Shown here piece after piece: positions 36,270 through 44,240 of a stretch of 64,000 bases of DNA (position 1 is its first letter; every line of letters starts with the position of its first letter). The DNA comes from RUG11237 sp050874665 (GTDB lineage Bacteria > Bacillota > Clostridia > Lachnospirales > Lachnospiraceae), in the NCBI GenBank assembly GCA_050874665.1, contig JBNMLC010000006.1:1-64000 (forward strand), written 5' to 3'. Position numbers and translations under genes: made by a program. Below the pieces are notes generated by a model that saw only the letters and a program-made list of their open reading frames with translations, searched no databases and was not told where the DNA came from.

Positions 36270-37199
36270 TTATTTGTACAATGATGTTGATAAATACCTC
36301 TCTCCAGTATCCGGAAGTATTACCACGATATTTTTTCCTTCATTTTCAGGACGTTCTGCCAATTTAATTGCTGCATCTAATGCTGCACCAGAAGAAATCC
36401 CCACCATAAGTCCGTCACTGGCTGCAACTTCTCTGGAACGTTGAAATGCTGCGTTATTTTCTACTTTGATAATCTCATCTACAATGTCTAAACGCATTAC
36501 CTTTGGCACAAATCCTGCACCGATTCCCTGTATTGAATGCGGTCCCGGTTTTTCGCCGGATAATACTGCTGAAGTAGCAGGCTCTACAGCAATCACTTTG
36601 ATTGCAGGATTTTTTTCCTTTAATCCAAGTCCGGTTCCTGTAATGGTTCCACCCGTTCCCACTGCTGAAACAAAGAAATCAATCTTTCCTGCGGTATCTC
36701 TCCAGATTTCTTCTGCTGTAGTTACTTTATGAATCTCAGGATTCGCATCATTTTCAAATTGCTGGAGTATCACTGCATTGCCATACTGTTTTTTTAACTC
36801 CTGCGCTTTTTCGATTGCGCCTTTCATTCCTTCGTATCCCGGAGTCAAAACCACTTCTGCTCCCAGTGCCTGTACAATCTTTCTTCTTTCCACACTCATT
36901 GTTTCCGGCATAGTAAGAATTAAGTGAAGCCCCCGGCATGCAGCCGAAAAAGCAAGTCCAATACCTGTATTTCCACTGGTAGGTTCAATCAAAACAGTGT
37001 CTTGATTAATCTTTCCTTCTCGAATGCCCTGTTCAATCATCGCATTCGCTACTCTGTCTTTTACACTTCCTAACGGATTAAAGTATTCTAGTTTTGCTAT
37101 AATATGTGCTTTCAACTGATGTTCCTGCTCATAGTTCGTCAGTTCTAAAAGCGGTGTATTACCAATTAGTTCTGTCAAATGACGTGCAATTCCTGCCAT
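36270..37199 (-). CDS. cysK: cysteine synthase (O-acetylserine sulfhydrylase)
   Basis: This 309-aa PLP enzyme makes cysteine from O-acetylserine and sulfide. Motifs are LIGNTPLLEL, the PLP lysine in NPLGSVKDRVA, EPTSGNTGIGLA and GTGGTITGTGLGLKEKNP. It is the first gene of a compact operon continuing through metY to the JAMM protease. AAAAGGATGGTGAAAAC precedes the ATG. Its promoter overlaps a likely Rrf2-type operator. Confidence 0.93.
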   Translation of the reverse strand: MAGIARHLTELIGNTPLLELTNYEQEHQLKAHIIAKLEYFNPLGSVKDRVANAMIEQGIREGKINQDTVLIEPTSGNTGIGLAFSAACRGLHLILTMPETMSVERRKIVQALGAEVVLTPGYEGMKGAIEKAQELKKQYGNAVILQQFENDANPEIHKVTTAEEIWRDTAGKIDFFVSAVGTGGTITGTGLGLKEKNPAIKVIAVEPATSAVLSGEKPGPHSIQGIGAGFVPKVMRLDIVDEIIKVENNAAFQRSREVAASDGLMVGISSGAALDAAIKLAERPENEGKNIVVILPDTGERYLSTSLYK

Positions 37200-37229
37200 G
37201 TTTTCACCATCCTTTTTTCTTCTGAACCT

Positions 37230-37266
37230 ATCATAATCCCTACTAACCTACTATGTCAATATGTTT
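37230..37266 (-). promoter_or_regulatory. cysK promoter with Rrf2-type operator over the -35
   Basis: On the minus strand TTGACA (37254-37259) and TATGAT (37230-37235) are 18 bases apart. The -35 lies in an imperfect palindrome (plus strand AACCTA, 9 bases, TATGTT), with a second CCTACTA half-site 8 bases away at 37239. The core TTGACATAGTAGG is identical at the rhodanese promoter near 39014. Rrf2/CymR-type regulators commonly act this way, and such a gene lies next door. Confidence 0.65.
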
Positions 37267-37323
37267 ATATGAATAACTGGTTATCGAATACACCTATAGC
37301 AAACCTCTTTATAACCTCATTAA

Positions 37324-37755
37324 CTATATAACATAATTATCAATCCCTTGATTTTCCCGCATCAAATCCGCAATCGTAATTCCCTCTAAATATTCATCAA
37401 TCACCTTTTCTAACCCTTCCCACATTTTAAGTGTACTACATTCCATTGCCCGTTCACATGTATTCGGCTTATGATCCAGACAGGCAACCGGTGCCAGTGA
37501 ATTTTCCGTAAGCTTCAAAATACTTCCAATGGTATACTGCTCTGGTCGTCTTGCCAGTTTATATCCGCCACCTTTTCCTCTAAGTGAAATAAGAAAGCCA
37601 TTTCTGCTTAATATCACAACAATCGACTCTAAATATTTTTCTGAAATTTCCTGACGCTTTGCAATATCCATCAACGGTATAAATTCTCCTGTATTATGTT
37701 CTGCCAAATCAATCATAACACGAATGGCATATCGTCCCTTTGTTGAAATTTTCAT
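37324..37755 (-). CDS. Rrf2 family regulator (CymR/IscR type)
   Basis: This 143-aa regulator has the Rrf2 winged helix-turn-helix (KISTKGRYAIRVMIDLAEH, IAKRQEISEKYLESIVVILSRNGFLISLRGKGGGYKLAR). The dimer region has three cysteines spaced CX7CX5C (CLDHKPNTCERAMEC), near the place of the Fe-S ligands of IscR, so it may sense clusters. CymR itself responds to O-acetylserine through CysK. Genomic context points to control of cysteine and methionine genes. It overlaps the rhodanese-fusion stop by 4 bases. Confidence 0.88.
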   Translation of the reverse strand: MKISTKGRYAIRVMIDLAEHNTGEFIPLMDIAKRQEISEKYLESIVVILSRNGFLISLRGKGGGYKLARRPEQYTIGSILKLTENSLAPVACLDHKPNTCERAMECSTLKMWEGLEKVIDEYLEGITIADLMRENQGIDNYVI

Positions 37756-38912
37756 ACTTCTTCCTCTTTTCCTTTTTCATAATCATCTAAAAAATTATAT
37801 ACCATGTCATCTTTATGATAGCCTATAATGGTATTTAAATTTACATTGTGAACACTTTTAAATATGTTTCCGTCAATCACATCACTGACTTTTCTCATCT
37901 GTGCAATCAATTCTTTCATTTCATCACGTTTAGAACCTTTTGCCCCACCACAGGTAGCACAGTTTTCTGTAAAACGGCAGGCACACTGAATAAACGATAA
38001 TTTGTTATAATCCCTCCATGCCATAATAGCTTCCTCTTTTATCATATACAATGGTCGAATCAATTCCATTCCTTCAAAATGATTGCTATGAAGTTTTGGC
38101 ATCATTGTTTCTATTTTTCCACCATAAAACATTCCCATAAGCACAGTTTCAATCATATCATCAAAATGATGCCCTAACGCTATTTTATTACAGCCTAATT
38201 CTTTTGCCTTAGAGTAAAGATAACCTCTGCGCATTCTGGCACATAAATAACATGGGCTTTTGTCTATTTCTGCCACAATATCAAAAATCTGCGTTTCAAA
38301 GACCGTCAGCGGAATTCCAAGCAGTTTTGCATTGTTTTGTATTATCTCCCAGTTATCTGCATTGTACCCCGGATTCATAATAAGAAATATTAACTCAAAC
38401 GGAATTTTCCCATGTCTTTGCAGCTCCTGCATCAATTTTGCAAGAAGCATAGAATCCTTTCCTCCAGATATACATACCGCAATTTTATCTCCCTCATTTA
38501 CTAACTGGTATTCATTCACTGCTTTTGTAAATTTTCGCCAGATTGGCTTTCGAAATTTTTTGATTATGCTGCGCTCAATTTCTTTTGTTCTCTCTGCATA
38601 GCTTTCTTCCTCCATCATACAATCCAGTTGATATCTAAGATACGCCCGATAACCTCCTTTAATATTTACGCCGTGTATTCCATGTTCTTGTAATATTTCT
38701 ACCGCCTCTTTGCTCTTTTCTCCCGTATGACATAAAACATAAACGGCTTCTGCCTTTGCAAATTGCTGTATATTCTGTTCTATTTCTTCCAGCGGGATAT
38801 TGATCGCATTTTCTACCGTCCCACGATTGAAATTGTCTTCACTTCTGATATCTATTAAGAAGCTGTTTCCTTCGTCTAATGTAAGTAATTCTTGTATGGT
38901 GATTTCTTCCAT
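37752..38912 (-). CDS. rhodanese / PP-loop (TtcA-like) fusion protein
   Basis: This 386-aa protein joins an N-terminal rhodanese domain (about 1-100; active loop CHTGEKSKE) to a TtcA-like PP-loop ATPase domain (SGGKDSMLLAKLM, GHHFDDMIETVLMGMFYGG). Cluster or sulfur-type cysteines are in CYLCARMRRGYL and ENCATCGGAKG. TtcA thiolates tRNA cytidine 32. The fused rhodanese probably feeds sulfur to it, or to another substrate. The ATG at 38912 has GTGGGTG upstream; a start nine codons earlier has no site. Confidence 0.82.
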   Translation of the reverse strand: MEEITIQELLTLDEGNSFLIDIRSEDNFNRGTVENAINIPLEEIEQNIQQFAKAEAVYVLCHTGEKSKEAVEILQEHGIHGVNIKGGYRAYLRYQLDCMMEEESYAERTKEIERSIIKKFRKPIWRKFTKAVNEYQLVNEGDKIAVCISGGKDSMLLAKLMQELQRHGKIPFELIFLIMNPGYNADNWEIIQNNAKLLGIPLTVFETQIFDIVAEIDKSPCYLCARMRRGYLYSKAKELGCNKIALGHHFDDMIETVLMGMFYGGKIETMMPKLHSNHFEGMELIRPLYMIKEEAIMAWRDYNKLSFIQCACRFTENCATCGGAKGSKRDEMKELIAQMRKVSDVIDGNIFKSVHNVNLNTIIGYHKDDMVYNFLDDYEKGKEEEV

Positions 38913-38943
38913 AATTTTGCACCCACTTTCTATTGTCATAAAT

Positions 38944-38969
38944 AAAAGACGCCATGCCAGACGTCTTTT
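38944..38969 (-). terminator. terminator at the end of the radical SAM/ABC operon
   Basis: An 8-bp stem (AAAAGACG / CGTCTTTT) followed by ATTT on the minus strand lies after the apt remnant and before the rhodanese-fusion gene. However, the rhodanese promoter lies upstream of this hairpin, so it may instead act as a leader attenuator for that operon. Confidence 0.5.
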
Positions 38970-38989
38970 ATCAGTTCTTTCTCAAAATT

Positions 38990-39025
38990 ATATTACACTT
39001 TTTCAGCCTACTATGTCAATAGGTT
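38990..39025 (-). promoter_or_regulatory. promoter of rhodanese-fusion/Rrf2 operon with operator
   Basis: On the minus strand TTGACA (39014-39019) and TAATAT (38990-38995) are 18 bases apart. The -35 sits in the middle of the palindrome CCTA-N9-TAGG (39007-39023). The architecture and core match the cysK promoter, so both units are probably repressed by the same Rrf2 protein, which would also be autoregulated. Confidence 0.65.
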
Positions 39026-39048
39026 AATGGTGGAGATTGTTCTCCTTC

Positions 39049-39249
39049 CTACGTAATCAGTGAAGATACTTTATAATTTTTGAATTTTTCCCTTTCATTT
39101 AAATCCGTAAGTTCTATTACAAATCCTGCCTTTACCACTTCTCCCCCAAGTGCTTCCACCAGTTTAATTATTGCCTCAGTAGTTCCTCCTGTAGCCAGTA
39201 AATTATCCAAAATGTTTTCTTTCCATAATTTTCTAAATATAATACTCAA
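39049..39249 (-). pseudogene. apt: 3' remnant of adenine phosphoribosyltransferase
   Basis: The open frame retains the PRPP-binding loop and C-terminus of Apt (NLLATGGTTEAIIKLVEALG, then GGEVVKAGFVIELTDLNERE), about 55 residues. The roughly 115 N-terminal residues are gone, and the VDD before the loop has become LDN. It overlaps the end of the ABC ATPase gene. It looks like a gene cut by the insertion or rearrangement that brought the ABC/radical SAM operon here. It should not be active. Confidence 0.75.
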
Positions 39250-40021
39250 TATTGAGTTCTGAATTTCCTAAAAAGCTTGTAAGTATCTTTTTTCGAATTT
39301 CCAAAAACAGATTATTGCTTCGATCCCTTGGTCTTGAAAGTTTCACCGGTATAATCTCTTTAATTTTTCCCGGTCGTTCTGACAAAATCACAATACGATC
39401 ACTTAGGAAAATTGCCTCGTCAATGTCATGAGTGACCAGCACCATAGTACGCTTTTCGTGCTCCCAAATACGAAGTACCTCGTTCTGCATGTTAATACGA
39501 GTAAATGCATCCAAAGCTCCAAAAGGTTCATCCAACAACAGTACCTTTGGATTTCCTACTAAAGCTCTTGCAATACTGGCACGCTGTTGCATGCCACCGG
39601 AAAGTTGTGCGGGGTATGCATTTTCAAATCCTGTTAATCCTACTAAATCAATATGTTCCTGAATTTTTTTCTCATGTTCACTTTTCGGTACATCCTTAGG
39701 AATTCCAAATCGTATATTTTTCTCTATGGTAAGCCATGGATATAATCTCGCTTCCTGAAACACCATCCCCACATCAGCAATCGGTTTTTCTACCTTTCTC
39801 GTTCCCACATCAATTTCACCCGAACTCGCCTTTTCCAATCCTATGATGAGTTTTAATAATGTACTTTTTCCACAGCCACTAGAGCCAACAATACTGACAA
39901 ATTCTCCTGGCTTAATATCTAAATTAATATCTTCTAGTACCTGAATATTTTCTTTCTCTAAAGGGTATATCTTGGACACATTACGAATATGCAGTTCATT
40001 CTCCTGTAATTGCTCTGCCAT
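39233..40021 (-). CDS. sulfonate/nitrate-type ABC transporter ATPase
   Basis: This 262-aa ATPase resembles SsuB/TauB: Walker A GSSGCGKSTLLKLI, the Q-loop MVFQEARLYPWLTIEKN, signature LSGGMQQRASIARAL and Walker B VLLLDEPFGALDA. Its partners are the permease 9 bases upstream and the SsuA-like lipoprotein further up the operon. The ATG at 40021 has AGGTAGGTG upstream. Its last codons run into the apt remnant. Confidence 0.9.
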   Translation of the reverse strand: MAEQLQENELHIRNVSKIYPLEKENIQVLEDINLDIKPGEFVSIVGSSGCGKSTLLKLIIGLEKASSGEIDVGTRKVEKPIADVGMVFQEARLYPWLTIEKNIRFGIPKDVPKSEHEKKIQEHIDLVGLTGFENAYPAQLSGGMQQRASIARALVGNPKVLLLDEPFGALDAFTRINMQNEVLRIWEHEKRTMVLVTHDIDEAIFLSDRIVILSERPGKIKEIIPVKLSRPRDRSNNLFLEIRKKILTSFLGNSELNIEYYI

Positions 40022-40030
40022 TTTATTCAC

Positions 40031-40825
40031 CTACCTTCCCTGCTGAATATAGTTCCAGCGTAATAATCTTTTTTGGAGCTTTACAATCATAAAATCTATT
40101 AATAATCCCACAATCCCAATAGTAAACACACCTGCCAATACAACATCTGGCTGGGATAACTCTCTTGCGTAGGTAATCATATAACCAATACCAGAAGATG
40201 CAGCCACCATTTCTGCAGCTACGACACAGGTCCACGCTGTACTGACTCCCAAGCGAATTCCCGTAAAAATAGAAGGCCATGCCGATGGTAAAATAACATT
40301 AAAAAGGACTTCTTTCTTATTTTTTTCTAAGACACGTGCTACTTCTAATAATTTCTTATCTGCGGATAAAATTCCACTGATTGTATTTAATAAAACCGGC
40401 CATAAAGTTCCAATAATAATAACTGCAACCTTTGATCCTTCACCAATTCCTAACCAGAGAATCAATAGTGGAATCCATGCTATCATTGGTATCGGTCGAA
40501 AAATGCTGACTAATGAGCTGAGTATTTTATTCAACTTTTTTGACAAACCCATCAGCACACCTGACAGGATTCCTATTGCTGAGCCTAGTGCGAATCCCTT
40601 AATTACCCTGCCACCACTTACCAGCAAGTTTTCTGCCAATTCACCATTACCAATCAATTTTATCAATGTCTCCCCTACCTTAACAGGTGAAGGAAGTATA
40701 TGCTTATTTAGAATCCCCGTTACGCTACCTATATACCAGACAAGCAACAGCACAATAGGTGCAACTACTTTCAAGAAAATATTATCTATTCTTTTCTTTA
40801 TATACATATTATCTTTTTCTTTCAT
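40031..40825 (-). CDS. sulfonate/nitrate-type ABC transporter permease
   Basis: This 264-aa permease has about six membrane segments and the SsuC/TauC-type features IFRPIPMIAWIPLLILWLGIGEGSKV and the EAA-like loop VLFNVILPSAWPSIFTGIRLGV. It forms the channel with the ATPase. The likely ligand class is aliphatic sulfonates or similar small anions, from family resemblance and context; it is not proven. GGATGTGCG precedes the ATG. Confidence 0.9.
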   Translation of the reverse strand: MKEKDNMYIKKRIDNIFLKVVAPIVLLLVWYIGSVTGILNKHILPSPVKVGETLIKLIGNGELAENLLVSGGRVIKGFALGSAIGILSGVLMGLSKKLNKILSSLVSIFRPIPMIAWIPLLILWLGIGEGSKVAVIIIGTLWPVLLNTISGILSADKKLLEVARVLEKNKKEVLFNVILPSAWPSIFTGIRLGVSTAWTCVVAAEMVAASSGIGYMITYARELSQPDVVLAGVFTIGIVGLLIDFMIVKLQKRLLRWNYIQQGR

Positions 40826-40845
40826 ATACGCACATCCTTTATCAT

Positions 40846-41316
40846 TTATGCATCTTTTGCAAGCCTGTCAATATGAACATATAGCGGATGCTTTTCTTTT
40901 TCTTCTTTCCGGCGAACCGGATAGCTCTCCTCTATAACCTCAGTAGGTTCAATATAATAAACAGCTGCCAAGTCATTATTTTCATCTCGCTCCTGAGCTG
41001 CAATATAAGCGTCTTCATACTCATGTCCGGCAATCAGACATTTTTTAGGTATGCCTTTGATCTGATAACTTTTTCTTTCTTTCGTAATTATATTAATTGC
41101 GACTTTTTTATCAAACCAAAGTGCATATGTCACATTTTTATGTGTCTGAGAACTCTCTAAAAGTTCCCAATAACGAATCTGTCCGTCCTCTGTGACTGCG
41201 ATACTCTCTTTTGCTACTACATGTGGAATACCATGACGATCAATTGTAGCAAACACTTTTACACTTTCTTTATCTTCTATAGCTTCTTTTAATTCTTTAC
41301 TAATCTCTGCTGCCAT
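40846..41316 (-). CDS. flavin-type split-barrel protein B (PNPOx-like)
   Basis: This 156-aa protein has the pyridoxamine-phosphate-oxidase-like split-barrel pattern: LKEAIEDKESVKVFATIDRHGIPHVV, a central WFDKKVAINIIT and a C-terminal IEPTEV. Such proteins usually bind FMN or heme. It is a paralogue of the protein at 43760-44230, and each follows a radical SAM gene, which suggests a functional pair. It might be an electron donor to the radical SAM enzyme or a flavin reductase; this is inference. Confidence 0.7.
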   Translation of the reverse strand: MAAEISKELKEAIEDKESVKVFATIDRHGIPHVVAKESIAVTEDGQIRYWELLESSQTHKNVTYALWFDKKVAINIITKERKSYQIKGIPKKCLIAGHEYEDAYIAAQERDENNDLAAVYYIEPTEVIEESYPVRRKEEKEKHPLYVHIDRLAKDA

Positions 41317-41343
41317 AATGACTTCCTCCTATTTTTTGATAAA

Positions 41344-41381
41344 GTATCAGCCACTTTACTTAATTGCAAAGCAGCTGATAC
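41344..41381 (-). terminator. long hairpin between radical SAM B and split-barrel B
   Basis: A GTATCAGC / GCTGATAC stem continues inward with wobble and Watson-Crick pairs (CACTTTAC against GCAAAGCA), giving about 16 paired positions with a 6-base loop. No U-run follows. It sits in the only sizeable gap in this operon, and may tune expression of downstream genes or be an RNA processing site. Confidence 0.5.
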
Positions 41382-41389
41382 CTCAAAAT

Positions 41390-42658
41390 TTAATCAATTC
41401 TCGCTAAATCCGTATTTGGATGATTTCCGCATCGGCGATAATCGTCTGTATAAATAGTAAGACCATTCTTCCTTCTCACTTCCGCAAGCCCTAGTGCTAA
41501 CTGCACATAATATTCTAAAGAAGGTGTTTTCTGTTTCATAAAGATTGCACCCGGAAGCGTATTCCATACACATTCTGCAAAACTTACCCCATGAGCAGCA
41601 ATTTCCTCTGCTTCTGCGAGTACTGCCTTTAATGCTTCCTGCTCATCGGAAAATCCATTTGGCTGTGCAGTTTCTACACCGCCGACAATACCACAATCTA
41701 CATTTCCACGCCCAAATACCTCCACTGCATCATATAGACGGTGTTTCCATTCATCATACCCTACTAGTCTTGCCTTTCCAGGACATACCCAACTAAACAA
41801 TTCTTTGTTTAATACTTCCAAATCTGTAGTGTAAGTAGTAATTGCTGTTTCCTCATACATTCTTTGAAGCTGCTTTTTTGAAAATGCACTGGCAACCAGC
41901 TTCACTGGAAATTTATCTGTCTTAAATGCCTTTTCTGCTGCATGAAGTGCCTTAATATACAAGTCAACCTCATCATCAAATATTTTCGCACCACTTAAGG
42001 TCGAACCGGCTGTCATATGATAGGAAGCATAGCGCCCTTTCTGCTTAATTGCCTCTCGTACTGTCTCTTCGACATTCTGAAACCATGTTTCATTTCGGAC
42101 ATCGCCTTCATCATTGGCACCGCGGTGAGCTGAAAATAATGCACAATACTTACATCCTTCTTTTGGATTGTCCCAAAAGTGACATTTCGTAGCCGGTGCA
42201 ATTGTAATTCGCTGTGGTCTTGCAGATGCCACCAGACGCATCGGTGTCCCATTACTTGTTGTTTTGTCATAAAAGTCCGGTTTTTCCCAAAACCATGCTT
42301 CCTCGTAAACTTTATCCTTATCAACAATCACAAGTTTGTCATCTACTACATCTAATATATACGGATCACGATATGTCCAATCATATACCTGGGTATGTCC
42401 CTGGCAAATCACAGAACCGTCTCTTAAAAACAATCCAATCGGTGAAATCTGTTTTCCATGTCCAATCAAATAATCATAAGGCTCTACATGATGTTTCTTA
42501 GGGTCTACTTTTACAAAAGCTCTATCTGTATAAGCAATTCCTCTCCTGCTCACATCAATTTTCAATGCCACAATCGGCGGAATATCCGGATACTTTTCTA
42601 AGACCTGCTCATAGCTAAGTTCTTTTTCCCGCCATTTTGTTTTATCATTAATGCTCAT
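41390..42658 (-). CDS. radical SAM protein B (CX9CX2C motif)
   Basis: This 422-aa protein has about 150 N-terminal residues of unknown fold (KYPDIPPIVALKIDVSRRG, YRDPYILDVVDDKLVIVD). A radical SAM-like TIM-barrel part begins at ARPQRITIAPATKCHFWDN. The cluster cysteines are at about 159, 169 and 172, with nine residues between the first two. Later conserved parts include MTAGSTLSG and PGKARLVGYDEWKHRL. It is paralogous to radical SAM A. Context suggests organosulfur chemistry; no reaction is known to me. The ATG at 42658 has AAGAG upstream. Confidence 0.78.
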   Translation of the reverse strand: MSINDKTKWREKELSYEQVLEKYPDIPPIVALKIDVSRRGIAYTDRAFVKVDPKKHHVEPYDYLIGHGKQISPIGLFLRDGSVICQGHTQVYDWTYRDPYILDVVDDKLVIVDKDKVYEEAWFWEKPDFYDKTTSNGTPMRLVASARPQRITIAPATKCHFWDNPKEGCKYCALFSAHRGANDEGDVRNETWFQNVEETVREAIKQKGRYASYHMTAGSTLSGAKIFDDEVDLYIKALHAAEKAFKTDKFPVKLVASAFSKKQLQRMYEETAITTYTTDLEVLNKELFSWVCPGKARLVGYDEWKHRLYDAVEVFGRGNVDCGIVGGVETAQPNGFSDEQEALKAVLAEAEEIAAHGVSFAECVWNTLPGAIFMKQKTPSLEYYVQLALGLAEVRRKNGLTIYTDDYRRCGNHPNTDLARID

Positions 42659-42691
42659 TGTTTTCACTCTTTTCTTAATCTAATGGAAACT

Positions 42692-43738
42692 TTATTTTGC
42701 TACTGCTTTATCAAGAAAGCTGGTATCAATGTGATTTTTAATTTCTTCCTCTGTCAATTCATTTGTAATCATATCATGAGTTTCAAGAAAATCATAAGTC
42801 TCTTTTAAATTTTTCTCGTAATCTTCATCCCATATAATAGTTCTGTCAGCGTCCTTATTCGTATTTTTTACACGTTCTACTTCAAAACCCGAAAACTCAG
42901 CAACTACTTCATAAGCCTCTTCTTCATTTTCTTTAATCCATTGTTCCGCTTTGTACAATGCCTCCACCAATTTTTCTAACTCATCCGGATGTTCCTCAAG
43001 AAACTTATTCGATACAACATTATAGGAATATGCCGGATGTTTTGAGCAGTCTGCCACTTTTATAAATCCCTGATTTTCCACCTTGTCATGAATATAATCT
43101 GCATTCATTGCAAGATAGCCGTCGATATCTCCACTTTCAAAAGCTGCATCTGCATCACTTGTAGATGTAATATTTACAATATTAACATCTTTTTCATCAA
43201 TTCCTGCATCATTTAAAATTCCAATTAAAGATTTATGAACATATGTACCTACAAATACGCCAATTTTTTTCCCCTTAAAATCATTTACATCAGAAATTCC
43301 AGCATTCTCTGGTGAAATAATTCCAATATTTTCTCCCTGCTTTGCTGCTCCTGAAACAATAGTAGTTTCCACACCATTACCAATTCCGATAATAATTGGC
43401 TGGTCACCGATACCATTTACGAAATCAATATCTCCTGCTATAAATGCCTCATTTGCAGCCGGTCCATTTTCAAATTCTACCAATTCTACCTTTACATTAT
43501 TCCCCGCAAAAGCTTCATCTAAGAAACCCTTTTGGTAAGCCACCAGAAACTGATCATTCCAGATAGAAAATGGAAAATATGCAACCCTGATTACTGTTTC
43601 TTCTTTATTTTCTGTTGTTTTTGAATCAACACCAGTCTGTGTATCCTCTTTTGAAGTACTTGTGCAGCCTGCAAGCACTCCTAAAGATAAAGTAAATACT
43701 ACTGCCAATGCAAAAAATCTTTTCGCTATATTTTTCAT
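42692..43738 (-). CDS. SsuA/TauA-like substrate-binding lipoprotein
   Basis: This 348-aa lipoprotein has a signal peptide with lipobox LAGC (lipidated Cys25) and an SsuA/NMT1-type binding domain: IRVAYFPFSIWNDQFLVAYQKGFLDEAF, AFIAGDIDFVNGIGDQP, YVHKSLIGILNDAGI. It is the binding component for the permease and ATPase in the same operon, although two genes separate them. Aliphatic sulfonates are the commonest ligands in this group. The mature N-terminus is a Thr/Ser/Glu-rich linker. Confidence 0.88.
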   Translation of the reverse strand: MKNIAKRFFALAVVFTLSLGVLAGCTSTSKEDTQTGVDSKTTENKEETVIRVAYFPFSIWNDQFLVAYQKGFLDEAFAGNNVKVELVEFENGPAANEAFIAGDIDFVNGIGDQPIIIGIGNGVETTIVSGAAKQGENIGIISPENAGISDVNDFKGKKIGVFVGTYVHKSLIGILNDAGIDEKDVNIVNITSTSDADAAFESGDIDGYLAMNADYIHDKVENQGFIKVADCSKHPAYSYNVVSNKFLEEHPDELEKLVEALYKAEQWIKENEEEAYEVVAEFSGFEVERVKNTNKDADRTIIWDEDYEKNLKETYDFLETHDMITNELTEEEIKNHIDTSFLDKAVAK

Positions 43739-43759
43739 AAATCATCTCTCCTCTTTTTA

Positions 43760-44230
43760 TTACTCTACACCATACAAGCGGTCTAAATGCTTTAACAATG
43801 GATATTTCTTTTCATCTTCTTGTACCCGGACAGCAAATGTTTCCTCTTTCACCACTTCCGGTTCAATTGTCCAGATTGCTGCCAAATCTATATCGCCAAG
43901 CTTTTCTCGCAAGAAAACATAAGCTTTTTCAAATTTCTTTCCTGCGGTAACGCTTTTTAATGGTTTTCCCACAATCTCATAACTCTTTCCATGATTTGTC
44001 AGAATGTTGACTGCAACTTTTTTATCAAACCAGATGCTATGTACAAAGTTCTGGTTATTTCTTGAGCTTTCCAACACTTCATAAAACTCTAAATTTCCTT
44101 CTTCATTTACATAAAGACTTCCTTTAAATACTACATGGGGAATTCCATTCTTATCAATTGATGCGACGACTTTTAATGTATCTTTTGCACTGATATATTC
44201 TTTTAATTCTTCGCTTATAATGTCTGCCAT
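43760..44230 (-). CDS. flavin-type split-barrel protein A (PNPOx-like)
   Basis: This 156-aa protein is the same length as split-barrel protein B and shares its pattern: SEELKEYISAKDTLKVVASI, GIPHVVFKGSLYVNEEG, SIWFDKKVAVNILT, WTIEPEVVKEE. It lies 10 bases after radical SAM A. The repeat of a radical SAM/split-barrel pair in one operon suggests two related steps or two subunits of a heteromeric system. Cofactor binding (FMN) is inferred from the fold only. Confidence 0.7.
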   Translation of the reverse strand: MADIISEELKEYISAKDTLKVVASIDKNGIPHVVFKGSLYVNEEGNLEFYEVLESSRNNQNFVHSIWFDKKVAVNILTNHGKSYEIVGKPLKSVTAGKKFEKAYVFLREKLGDIDLAAIWTIEPEVVKEETFAVRVQEDEKKYPLLKHLDRLYGVE

Positions 44231-44240
44231 ATTCTTCCTC

